Of a stretch of 62,876 bases of DNA, positions 14,935 to 21,572 are shown one piece after another. Under the pieces are notes generated by a model that ran no database searches, was not told the DNA's origin, and saw only the letters and a program-made list of their open reading frames with translations. The translations under genes and the position numbers were made by a program. Position 1 is the stretch's first letter; the number at the start of each line of letters is the position of its first letter. This stretch comes from a virus: positions 1 through 62,876 of IMG/VR virus record IMGVR_UViG_3300048694_000377; one strand, 5' to 3'.

Positions 14935-15206
14935 TGGGAGAAAGCCGCAAAGTTATGGATCACGAAGACCAAGTGGTCATGCACGACTTGTTCGAAGCCT
15001 TGACCGACTTCATCGGTGAGAAGGATGTGGACATGAATGTGATCATGCACGCCTTGTGTCGCACCATTGCATTTGGTGGTGTGCAACTAAATCGCCACGA
15101 CGAAGTGACCAAGCGTCACTTTGTCTCCATGGTGGTTGAATCTGTGAGTGCCCACTACGACCATTTCGTTGAAATGATTCAACAACACGGAGAGCATGAT
15201 GACTGA
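14934..15206 (+). CDS. 90-residue helical protein in MoxR module
   Basis: The ATG at 14934 lies 6 bp after GGAG; the adjacent ATG at 14931 is too close. The sequence is helical and rich in Met, His and acidic residues (VVMHDLFEALTDFIGEKDVDMN, then SAHYDHFVEMIQQHGEHDD at the end). A dyad overlaps codons 56-64. The downstream gene starts within its last codons. Family unknown. Confidence 0.65.
   Translation: MGESRKVMDHEDQVVMHDLFEALTDFIGEKDVDMNVIMHALCRTIAFGGVQLNRHDEVTKRHFVSMVVESVSAHYDHFVEMIQQHGEHDD
15099..15125. promoter_or_regulatory. 27-bp dyad, copy 6
   Basis: Half-sites GACGAAGTGAC and GTCACTTTGTC with a 5-bp spacer, 10 of 11 positions symmetric. It lies inside the 90-residue gene. Confidence 0.65.
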
Positions 15207-15351
15207 AGCCGACTTTATTTTTGCTTGGCTGTTAGCAAGCCGAGTCAATCCGAGCGTGCGATGGACTGATGAATCCACGCTCAACCATATCAACAAAGCA
15301 AAGCAGATCTATCGCAAGATCATGGAGAGTAGCAATGCAACTAACCGCTGA
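15199..15351 (+). CDS. 50-residue protein in MoxR module
   Basis: The ATG at 15199 is 6 bp after GGAG and overlaps the end of the previous gene. The sequence begins MTEADFIFAWLLASRVNPSV and continues with RWTDESTLNHINKAKQIYRK and a short tail. It is probably two helices. The VWA-peptidase gene starts inside its 3' end. Not recognised. Confidence 0.6.
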   Translation: MTEADFIFAWLLASRVNPSVRWTDESTLNHINKAKQIYRKIMESSNATNR

Positions 15352-16579
15352 ACAACGCATCGAGAGGGTGCATGTCAACCTGATGCAGAGTAAATTGTTC
15401 TGTCAATTCTCTGGTTTATTCATGGTAGGCAAAGTCACAGTAGATGACGACTGCCCGACCGCATACACCAACGGGCGAGATGTAACCTACGGACGCAACT
15501 TTGTGGGGGTGCTCAACGACAAGCAACTCGCTTTCCTTGTATTGCATGAAGCCTTGCACAAAGCGTATCGGCACATGACTGTGTGGGCAGACATTGCAAA
15601 GATCGACAAGCGTCTGACCAACAACGCCATGGACTATGTGATCAACTTGCAAATCAGGGACGCCGACCCCTACGAGCAAGAGGTTGCCATGCCAAGAGAC
15701 CCGCAGACTGGCAAGCTCATGGGCTTGTATGACGAGCGGTTTCGTGACATGGATACCAAACAAGTCTTTAACCTACTTCTGGAAGAATCCGGTGGGGGTG
15801 GCGGTGGTGGTAGCGGGAAAGGCAAAGGACAAAGTGACGGCGGGTCACCAAGTCAAGGCGAGAGTGACAACTTTGACGACCACGACTGGGATGGTGCGCA
15901 AGATATGTCCGAGGAAGAAGAGGAAGAACTCGGGCGCGAGATCGACTCCGCATTGCGTGAAGGTGCTATGTTAGCAGGGCGCATGAAAGGCAATGTCGAT
16001 CGCAACATCGACCAACTCTTGCATCCTAAGGTGGACTGGCGTGAAGCACTGCGAGACTTCATCAAACTTGCAACCAAGGGAGGTGATCAGTCTACATGGC
16101 GCCGACCAAACCGCAGGTTTCTTGGCGTAGATATCGTGATGCCAACATCGGAAAGCCGTAAAGCTGAGATGTTTGTTCTTGGTATCGACACATCAGGATC
16201 GATCGGAGGGCAAGCGCTTGCACAGTTTCTTGGCGAAGTCAAGACCATTTGCGACGAGGTGGCGCCCGAGACCATCGAACTTCTGTATTGGGATAGCCAT
16301 GTCGCACGACGAGAAACATACAAGGGGCACGAGGTGCAAGACCTCACCGAGACCACGAAACCCGCAGGGGGTGGTGGCACTACGCCTGAGTGTGTGCCGA
16401 GGTTTATGGTTGAGAACCGCATCGAACCACAGTGCGTGATCATGCTGACCGATGGCTACTTCAATAGTGATGGGTGTGGGGACTGGGCGGGCGTGTCTGC
16501 GCCTGTTCTGTGGTGTGTGTATGGCAAGCGTGACTTTGTGCCAACCACTGGCCAAAGCGTTTATGTCGATGGATTGTGA
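15335..16579 (+). CDS. VWA-domain protein with HExxH metallopeptidase-like domain
   Basis: 414 residues from the ATG at 15335 (GGAGAG site); 22 upstream in-frame residues lack a site. Residues 1-150 are a peptidase-like domain with HEALHKAYRH (H71-E72-H75) in an active-site helix. Residues 152-200 are a Gly/Ser then acidic linker. Residues about 275-414 are a VWA-like domain with the MIDAS signature GIDTSGS (D285, S287, S289) and MLTDGYF. This is the architecture of DUF2201-type proteins, the usual partners of MoxR ATPases. It probably binds metal and target and is remodelled by the upstream ATPase. Whether the peptidase cuts anything is not known. Confidence 0.88.
   Translation: MQLTAEQRIERVHVNLMQSKLFCQFSGLFMVGKVTVDDDCPTAYTNGRDVTYGRNFVGVLNDKQLAFLVLHEALHKAYRHMTVWADIAKIDKRLTNNAMDYVINLQIRDADPYEQEVAMPRDPQTGKLMGLYDERFRDMDTKQVFNLLLEESGGGGGGGSGKGKGQSDGGSPSQGESDNFDDHDWDGAQDMSEEEEEELGREIDSALREGAMLAGRMKGNVDRNIDQLLHPKVDWREALRDFIKLATKGGDQSTWRRPNRRFLGVDIVMPTSESRKAEMFVLGIDTSGSIGGQALAQFLGEVKTICDEVAPETIELLYWDSHVARRETYKGHEVQDLTETTKPAGGGGTTPECVPRFMVENRIEPQCVIMLTDGYFNSDGCGDWAGVSAPVLWCVYGKRDFVPTTGQSVYVDGL
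15828..15854. promoter_or_regulatory. 27-bp dyad, copy 7
   Basis: Half-sites GACAAAGTGAC and GTCACCAAGTC with a 5-bp spacer, inside the Gly/Ser linker codons of the VWA gene, where codon choice is free. The outer right positions are the least conserved of the set. Confidence 0.5.
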
Positions 16580-16587
16580 GAGATAGT

Positions 16588-16818
16588 ATGAAACAAGACA
16601 TTGATACCAAGACCATCGATATGTTCGGAGCCGAGGGCAATACGATAAGGAAGCGTATGACCCTCAGCATTTCTGCGCAAGCAGGTGATCGTTTGCGTGC
16701 GATGCAAGGACAACTTGAAAGGAGGATTGGCTTTGAGCCTTCACTCGCACAGATCGTGGAGTATTTAATCAGCAACTCTGACAACATGACTGATGGTCAC
16801 TTTGTCGCAACTGAATAA
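16588..16818 (+). CDS. Ribbon-helix-helix-like DNA-binding protein
   Basis: 76 residues from the ATG at 16588; a GTG at 16576 that overlaps the previous stop is the alternative start. After a polar N-terminus, residues about 23-65 fit the RHH pattern: a short strand KRMTLSIS, helix 1 AQAGDRLRAMQGQLERR, turn IGFEPS, helix 2 LAQIVEYLISN. RHH proteins bind DNA as dimers through the strand pair and often autoregulate. A dyad lies over its last codons, so it is a prime candidate to bind the 27-bp sites. That link is inference. Confidence 0.6.
   Translation: MKQDIDTKTIDMFGAEGNTIRKRMTLSISAQAGDRLRAMQGQLERRIGFEPSLAQIVEYLISNSDNMTDGHFVATE
16780..16806. promoter_or_regulatory. 27-bp dyad, copy 8
   Basis: Half-sites GACAACATGAC and GTCACTTTGTC with a 5-bp spacer, at the 3' end of the RHH-like gene and 27 bp before the next gene. 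Confidence 0.65.
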
Positions 16819-16832
16819 CTTGGAGAAGCAAC

Positions 16833-17717
16833 ATGGAAATCGCACAACAGTTTGACTCGGTAGGCATTGCTACTTCTAGCATGCTAGTAGAACTCAACAT
16901 CTCTTGCTGGACTGCTCGCAAGCTCGACAAGAAAGTATCGGAGGAGGTTGACCAAGCCAAGAACACCAAGGTGAAAGCAGGCAACTACCACAAGCATTTG
17001 CTTGCAGGTAACCCACACTTGGAAGCAGTCAACAAGTATGCCGCCAAGATTCGCTTGTGGAATACCAAGCAGACTATCCCTTGGTCTGACAATGGTGGGC
17101 GCATCGTGACGATGGAGAACTTAATCAATGGTGGATACAAACGCCAACTTGACGAACACAAGGTGGAGTTTGAAAGACTGGCGGATAATTTCATCAAAGT
17201 CTACCCTACGCTGATATCAGCGGCTGCGTTCCAACTGGGTGACTTGTTCGACCGAGACGAGTATCCTGAGCCAGAAGCCGTTGCCAAGAAGTTCCGGTTT
17301 CAGTATACGCTGATGCCCCTGCCAACATCGGGTGATTTTCGTATCGACATAGGCGAGCAAGTCAAGGCTGAGCTGATGCAACAATACGAGCAGCACTTCA
17401 ACGAGCGACTCGACACAGCCATGCGTGATGTGTGGGGCCGACTGCATGAGTGCTTGTCACACATGAGCGAGCGACTCGCAAGCGATGAGGAAGGCAACCG
17501 CAAGGTTTTCCATGGCACGCTACTGACAAACGCCAGAGAGATGGTGGGTTTACTGCGGCGACTCAATGTCACCAATGACCCTAAGCTAGAAGAGGCACGG
17601 CGTGATCTTGAAGCTGCGTTGATCAACGCCGACACCGAGACCATCAAAGAAAGCGACTATGTGCGTGAGACTGTGAAGACCAAAGTCGACGCCATCATCA
17701 ACAAGTATTCGTGGTAA
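16833..17717 (+). CDS. MoxR-module protein, DUF3150-like
   Basis: 294 residues, ATG after a GGAG site. Mixed helical protein: an N-terminal strand/helix region (VELNISCWTARKLDKKVSEEV), a middle FRFQYTLMPLPTSGDFRID, and a C-terminal helical array (RLHECLSHMSERLASDEEGNRKVFHGTLLTNAREMVGLLRRLN in parts). From memory it resembles DUF3150 proteins, which are encoded beside MoxR and VWA genes in phages and plasmids. That would make it the third member of this module. The assignment needs a profile search; function is unknown in any case. Confidence 0.6.
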   Translation: MEIAQQFDSVGIATSSMLVELNISCWTARKLDKKVSEEVDQAKNTKVKAGNYHKHLLAGNPHLEAVNKYAAKIRLWNTKQTIPWSDNGGRIVTMENLINGGYKRQLDEHKVEFERLADNFIKVYPTLISAAAFQLGDLFDRDEYPEPEAVAKKFRFQYTLMPLPTSGDFRIDIGEQVKAELMQQYEQHFNERLDTAMRDVWGRLHECLSHMSERLASDEEGNRKVFHGTLLTNAREMVGLLRRLNVTNDPKLEEARRDLEAALINADTETIKESDYVRETVKTKVDAIINKYSW

Positions 17718-17731
17718 GAAAGGAAGCAACT

Positions 17732-18619
17732 ATGACACCGACACAACTGCCAGAGATTTTGCAAGGCAAGATCGAATTCAACAAGTATGCGGGTAAACCA
17801 GTTGAAGCAAAGCTGATCACCATACTGTGCGAGGCATCCATGTTCAACCCTGCGTTTACCTACAAGGTAACCGACACCCATGGGTATGGTGATAAGGAGA
17901 AAATCAGTTCGGTTGCTGTTTACGAGGGCGCACAACCTGTTGGCAAGATAGGCGCATCCATGCGCTATCGGCGTAACGACAACGAGCCTGTTTTTGAAGT
18001 TTCTTCCGAGGGCATAAACAAGCGCCGTGGCACACAGTCAACCAAGCACTTGAAGATTGCGGTCAAAGTCATCAAGGAAATGTTCAAACCCGCACCCATT
18101 GAGAAACGAGCGGAAGAGTTGGGCGATACTGTATCGGACAAGATCAACCGCATGGTGCGCCGTGCCGCCGATCATGTGGAGGGTTCGGTGCGAATGGCAG
18201 CGAGAGAAGTGGTGGCTTTCCTTGCAGAGTATGACGAGCTTGAGACCAAGCCAGCTAAAGTGCCAACCAACGTGATGGCGAAACTACCACGCGAGTGGCG
18301 AATGTATATTGATAACCATCGCATATCTCGTGCAGTCCAAGCGTCTTTCTCTACTAACACAGGCGCATGCCTACGCATAGAGGATGATGGTTCGCTATCC
18401 ATGTGGGACATGGCAACGAAGGAATTCACCGAGCACAAGTCGACATACGAGTTGCCTACTAACTATCAGGAGAAGATCACCATTCTCAAACTGATGGATG
18501 AAGACCAACCTGTTGAACATATCGGCGTTAAGTTTAGCGACTTCACGCACACCAACGGAGTGCGCCGTCAGATGACATACTTCTTTCTAGTTGCGGGTGA
18601 TACCTATGTTGTAAGTTGA
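17732..18619 (+). CDS. Last gene of early unit 1, unknown
   Basis: 295 residues from the ATG at 17732 (AAAGGAAG site); the frame is open a little upstream. The N-terminus MTPTQLPEILQGKIEFNKYAG is followed by an alpha/beta region (VSSVAVYEG and GKIGASMRYRR), a basic helical middle, and a C-terminal beta region ending QMTYFFLVAGDTYVVS. It shares the transcript of the MoxR/VWA genes and directly precedes a dyad and tandem terminators. No family recognised. It may be a substrate or partner of the ATPase module. Confidence 0.65.
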   Translation: MTPTQLPEILQGKIEFNKYAGKPVEAKLITILCEASMFNPAFTYKVTDTHGYGDKEKISSVAVYEGAQPVGKIGASMRYRRNDNEPVFEVSSEGINKRRGTQSTKHLKIAVKVIKEMFKPAPIEKRAEELGDTVSDKINRMVRRAADHVEGSVRMAAREVVAFLAEYDELETKPAKVPTNVMAKLPREWRMYIDNHRISRAVQASFSTNTGACLRIEDDGSLSMWDMATKEFTEHKSTYELPTNYQEKITILKLMDEDQPVEHIGVKFSDFTHTNGVRRQMTYFFLVAGDTYVVS

Positions 18620-18625
18620 TAGCAC

Positions 18626-18652
18626 GACACACTGACACTTAGTCACTTTGTC
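18626..18652. promoter_or_regulatory. 27-bp dyad, copy 9
   Basis: Half-sites GACACACTGAC and GTCACTTTGTC with a 5-bp spacer, between the last stop codon of unit 1 and its terminators. It is the rightmost copy found. Confidence 0.65.
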
Positions 18653-18656
18653 CCTT

Positions 18657-18685
18657 AACCTCGGGTTTACCCCCGAGGTTTTTTT
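18657..18685 (+). terminator. Terminator 1 of early unit 1
   Basis: A 9-bp stem AACCTCGGG/CCCGAGGTT with a 6-base loop runs straight into seven T. Confidence 0.9.
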
Positions 18686-18688
18686 ACG

Positions 18689-18713
18689 CCCAAGTATTGA
18701 CTTGGGTTTTTTT
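18689..18713 (+). terminator. Terminator 2, overlapping next promoter
   Basis: A CCCAAGT/ACTTGGG stem with loop ATTG is followed by seven T. The loop and right arm contain the -35 box of the next promoter. Confidence 0.8.
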
Positions 18714-18725
18714 ATGCACTATACT
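18697..18725 (+). promoter_or_regulatory. Sigma70 promoter of early unit 2
   Basis: TTGACT and TATACT with a 17-bp spacer, then CAG as at the first promoter. Its -35 lies in the terminator hairpin and its spacer is the T-run, so termination and restart occupy the same bases. Confidence 0.85.
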
Positions 18726-18746
18726 CAGTCAACAAAGGAGTAATCC

Positions 18747-19046
18747 ATGACCCCTGAGGGCAAAGTTAAAGAGAGAGCAAAGCGCATCCTTGATTCAATT
18801 GGCGCTTATTACTTCATGCCTGCGACTGGTGGCTATGGTCGTAGCGGAATCCCTGATATTGTTGGATGCCTCAACGGCGTATTCTTTGCGATCGAGTGCA
18901 AAGCCAACGGGGGGCGACCGACTGCATTGCAGCTTAGAGAGATTGACCGCATCAACGTCGCTGGTGGTTTTGCCATCGTGGTCGACGAGGAAAATGTTTC
19001 GCTGTTGGAGTCGCTGTCCAAGTTGGTCGGCGAGCGACAACTATGA
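18747..19046 (+). CDS. VRR-NUC nuclease
   Basis: 99 residues with an AAAGGAG site. It matches the stand-alone VRR-NUC form of PD-(D/E)XK nucleases: an N-terminal helix with E4 (TPEGKVKERAKRIL), SGIPDIVGCLNGVFFAIECKANGGRPTALQ with catalytic D and E-x-K, and a C-terminal strand GFAIVVDEENV. Phage members cut branched or flapped DNA and probably resolve structures during replication or packaging. It is the first gene behind the second early promoter. Confidence 0.88.
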   Translation: MTPEGKVKERAKRILDSIGAYYFMPATGGYGRSGIPDIVGCLNGVFFAIECKANGGRPTALQLREIDRINVAGGFAIVVDEENVSLLESLSKLVGERQL

Positions 19047-19096
19047 CCGTTCCCTATAAGGGGACGGAGAGTTTCGTCCTAGCCCTTGGAGAAATC

Positions 19097-19276
19097 ATGA
19101 AATTAAAAGCTGTAAAACTTGAGCACCGAGACAAAACTGAATACCGACCAGTTGGCATCCTTGACCCTAATTTCAAGTATGTTCCTGCTGCTGCGACAGA
19201 TGTAACGCAGACATGGCGCAGGTTTGGATGGAAACCGATTGAACGTAAAGAAAAACACTACGAAGGAAAAAAATGA
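19097..19276 (+). CDS. 59-residue protein of unknown function
   Basis: The ATG at 19097 has a GGAG site 6 bp away; an earlier ATG at 19043 overlaps the nuclease stop but has only a weak site. The sequence is basic (MKLKAVKLEHRDKTEYRPVG) with a C-terminal TWRRFGWKPIERKEKHYEGKK. No motif recognised. Confidence 0.6.
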   Translation: MKLKAVKLEHRDKTEYRPVGILDPNFKYVPAAATDVTQTWRRFGWKPIERKEKHYEGKK

Positions 19277-19452
19277 TCACCCCTGATGAGCAAACCAAAA
19301 CCCCCCGCCGTGTCATTGATGACGACGATACTCTGTGCTATCGCAACGACGTGCTTGAAGAAGTGGCCCGTGTCATTGAACAATTCAAAATCCCATTCGC
19401 CGCCGACACCGTGGCAAGTTTTGCGGCATTAGTACGGGAGATGAAGCGATGA
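19273..19452 (+). CDS. 59-residue protein of unknown function
   Basis: The ATG overlaps the preceding stop (ATGA) and follows AAGGA. Acidic N-terminal half (RRVIDDDDTLCYRND), then a helix VLEEVARVIEQFKIPF and a short C-terminal helix. No family recognised. It is tightly packed with its neighbours, which supports it being real. Confidence 0.6.
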   Translation: MITPDEQTKTPRRVIDDDDTLCYRNDVLEEVARVIEQFKIPFAADTVASFAALVREMKR

Positions 19453-19658
19453 CATTTGATGAATGGTGGGTCACGCTCACAGAGCCAGAGCAAAAGCTGC
19501 TTGGTCGCACCAACGCCAAGTATGTGTGGGTGTGCGCCCGTGATGCCTGCGCAGAGATAGCCCTTCAAGGTACGGGCGAAGCCATGCAGACAAAAACTTT
19601 GGAGATTCTGAATACAGAACGACTGAGGATTGCAAAGAACATCAAGGAGAAGACATGA
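19449..19658 (+). CDS. 69-residue protein of unknown function
   Basis: ATGA overlap with the previous gene. The N-terminus MTFDEWWVTLTEPEQKLLG is followed by AKYVWVCARDACAEIALQGTG and a basic C-terminal helix. This W-rich start followed by a predicted helical core is often seen in small phage proteins of replication modules. No function known. Confidence 0.6.
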   Translation: MTFDEWWVTLTEPEQKLLGRTNAKYVWVCARDACAEIALQGTGEAMQTKTLEILNTERLRIAKNIKEKT

Positions 19659-19978
19659 ATGGTTATCCAACCAAGCCACTTACAAAGCAACAAGACCAAG
19701 CGTTGCGAGAATGGTTACAAGAATCCATCGTGCCATTGATCGAGCAAGTGCTGGTCAAGAAGATTGGTCAAGCGATGCAGTATGCGGCTGAAGAACTTAT
19801 ACAGCCCAAATGTGACCGCATCCACTGTCGTTGTGGCCTTAAGAGTGAATGGCAGGGACTGACGGATGATGAAGTGTCCAAAATCCTAGACGATGTGATT
19901 GGCTTCAACAGTTGTTGGGGGCCAGAAACTGAATTCGCCCGAGCCATCGAAGCCAAACTCAAGGAGAAAAACTCTTGA
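19655..19978 (+). CDS. 107-residue protein of unknown function
   Basis: The ATG overlaps the preceding stop and has an AAGGAG site. A helical N-terminal half (QALREWLQESIVPLIEQVLVKK) is followed by a Cys/His pair region (CDRIHCRCG) and an LTDDEVSKILDDV segment ending in FARAIEAKLKEKNS. This end resembles the common phage tail motif with a helical FARAIE stretch. No function assigned. Confidence 0.6.
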   Translation: MNGYPTKPLTKQQDQALREWLQESIVPLIEQVLVKKIGQAMQYAAEELIQPKCDRIHCRCGLKSEWQGLTDDEVSKILDDVIGFNSCWGPETEFARAIEAKLKEKNS

Positions 19979-20304
19979 ACTATTACATTTTTGCAAACGG
20001 TATCGAATTAGTTTTTGACGAAATCAATGATGGGGTGTTTGCTTGTTTTGTGGGCAGGGAGAAAATGCTTGCCTTAAGAAATTACAAACACCCGATATTT
20101 GAGCAATCGGTCTGGGACTTGGAGTTGAGCGTGCGTGCGACCAACTGTCTGAAGTCGGAGGGAATCGAAACGATTGGTCAACTGCTTGAGCGTTTGAGAG
20201 ATAACTGCCACTACCTCACAAGAGTTCCTAATATTGGCAAAGTGACTGAGCGAGAAATAAAAGATGCGCTCAGAAACAGAGGTTTGAGTTGGGGGGAGAA
20301 ATGA
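19975..20304 (+). CDS. RNA polymerase alpha-CTD-like protein
   Basis: 109 residues from a TTG that overlaps the previous stop and follows AAGGAG. Residues about 47-107 match the bacterial RNA polymerase alpha C-terminal domain almost without gaps: DLELSVRATNCLKSEGIETI, then the helix-hairpin-helix VPNIGK and EIKDALRNRGLSWGE. DNA-contact residues equivalent to E. coli R265, N268, C269 and G296 are present (R54, N57, C58, G88); the K298/S299 pair is V/T here. The 261-patch residues D259 and E261 are kept. The N-terminal 46 residues are not the alpha N-terminal domain, so it cannot assemble the core. It may bind UP-like DNA or sigma to redirect host polymerase. Confidence 0.85.
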   Translation: MNYYIFANGIELVFDEINDGVFACFVGREKMLALRNYKHPIFEQSVWDLELSVRATNCLKSEGIETIGQLLERLRDNCHYLTRVPNIGKVTEREIKDALRNRGLSWGEK

Positions 20305-21017
20305 ACCTCACCGCCCTTCAAGTTGAGCTGCTCAAGTGGCAACACTTTGTCCGTGAGCAAAAGACCCAGCACATCATCCTCTTTGAAGGGGTCGATGCCG
20401 CAGGCAAGTCCGGTGCCATCAAACGCTTCATGGAGCATTTAAACCCAAGGTACGCGCGTGTGGTTGCTTTGGACAAGCCGACCGAGCAGGAAGCCCGTCA
20501 GTGGTACTGGCAAAGGTACATCCAGCAATTCCCGAAAGCAGGGGAGATATGCTTCTTTGACCGCTCTTGGTACAACCGTGCAGGGGTTGAGCCCGTCATG
20601 GGGTTTTGCCGTAAGGATGAGACCTTTCTTTTTTTGCATGAGTGCCGTGATCTTGAGCCAGTTTTTAAACGCGCAGGCATCAGGCTGACAAAATTCTTCT
20701 TTTCCATTACCAGAGAGGAGCAAGCCAAACGCTTTGAAAGCAGGCAGACAAGTCCCCTGAAAGTGGGCAAAATGAGTGCTGTGGACTTGGAGAGTCAGAG
20801 GTTGTGGGAAGAGTATGGTGCCGCATACCAGACCATGATTGACACAACGCCTGATTGGATTATCGTCAACTCCAATGACAAAACCAAAGCCCGCATCGCC
20901 GCCATGCAGTACGTCCTCTTGAACAATGACTACCTTGGCAAAGACTTATCCGCCATTGGGGAAATCGACCCCGACATTTTATGGAGCCATGATGAAAAAG
21001 AAACTGACCATCGCTGA
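20301..21017 (+). CDS. ppk2: Polyphosphate kinase 2 (PPK2 family)
   Basis: 238 residues, ATG overlapping the previous stop. Walker A FEGVDAAGKSG at 28-38, the PPK2 signature FDRSWYNRAGVE at 86-97, and a lid region with FFFSITREEQAKRFESR and WEEYGAAYQTMIDTT. PPK2 enzymes transfer phosphate between polyphosphate and nucleotides, favouring synthesis of NDP or NTP from NMP or NDP and polyphosphate. Canonical members have GKGG where this has GKSG. Length is at the short end for the family. It sits between the alpha-CTD-like gene and the nucleotide/DNA genes, so it may draw on host polyphosphate to supply nucleotides for replication. Substrate class cannot be fixed from sequence alone. Confidence 0.93.
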   Translation: MNLTALQVELLKWQHFVREQKTQHIILFEGVDAAGKSGAIKRFMEHLNPRYARVVALDKPTEQEARQWYWQRYIQQFPKAGEICFFDRSWYNRAGVEPVMGFCRKDETFLFLHECRDLEPVFKRAGIRLTKFFFSITREEQAKRFESRQTSPLKVGKMSAVDLESQRLWEEYGAAYQTMIDTTPDWIIVNSNDKTKARIAAMQYVLLNNDYLGKDLSAIGEIDPDILWSHDEKETDHR

Positions 21018-21279
21018 ACCCGCACTGCGTGAAAAGAAGACTGGCAAGGTTGACCCTGCGCCCAGCAAAGCATGGAGCCATGAAGAGATTGAGGTGTCCA
21101 AGGATGTTAAGGACAAGGACGTCAAGCGCGGATTCGTGACCAACACCGGCAAGTTCGTGGACCGCAAGAAGGCCGCCAAAATTGCCAAAGCCGCCGGTGA
21201 AATCAAGAAGCCTGTAAAGAAACTTCATTCCCACGATTTGCGTCAGGGCGCAGGCATCAAGAAAAAGGTTATGAAGTGA
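20992..21279 (+). CDS. Lysine-rich small protein
   Basis: 95 residues from the ATG at 20992, 5 bp after GGAG, overlapping the kinase end by 26 bp. Very basic: KKKLTIAEPALREKKTGK, then a conserved-looking RGFVTNTGKFVDRKKAAKIA and LHSHDLRQG. This middle pattern (GFV...GRFVDR..A..IA) recurs in small phage proteins of unknown function. It may bind nucleic acid. Confidence 0.65.
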   Translation: MKKKLTIAEPALREKKTGKVDPAPSKAWSHEEIEVSKDVKDKDVKRGFVTNTGKFVDRKKAAKIAKAAGEIKKPVKKLHSHDLRQGAGIKKKVMK

Positions 21280-21287
21280 AGGCTGGC

Positions 21288-21509
21288 ATGAAGTGCCCCG
21301 AGTGTGGGGCCTGGACTGAAGTGCTTGAGACAAAGAAGATCAGAAATACCAACATAATCAAACGAAGGAGGGAATGTGGAAACGGACATAGGTTCACAAC
21401 GCACGAGCAAGTCGCCTACGTCGAGACGCCGAGAAAAAAAGCAGATCGACTGGCAGTCATGGAATCCCTTTCAAAGAGCAACGGGCGAAGCCTTACGCCA
21501 ACTAAATAA
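21288..21509 (+). CDS. NrdR-like zinc ribbon protein
   Basis: 73 residues from the ATG at 21288 (AAGG site); a GTG at 21276 is an alternative start. The N-terminus copies the zinc ribbon of the ribonucleotide-reductase repressor NrdR: MKCPECG, VLETKKIRN, IKRRRECGNGHRFTTHE. The fourth ligand is a His (CGNGH rather than C-x2-C). The ATP-cone of NrdR is missing, since the protein ends about 30 residues later. It may bind NrdR-box-like DNA, or be a different zinc-finger regulator. No ribonucleotide reductase gene is in this genome. Confidence 0.7.
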   Translation: MKCPECGAWTEVLETKKIRNTNIIKRRRECGNGHRFTTHEQVAYVETPRKKADRLAVMESLSKSNGRSLTPTK

Positions 21510-21572
21510 AAGGCAACGGAAGCAGTCACCGATTGACTGTGTGGAAGAAGCACCATTTTGAAGGAGAAGCAA

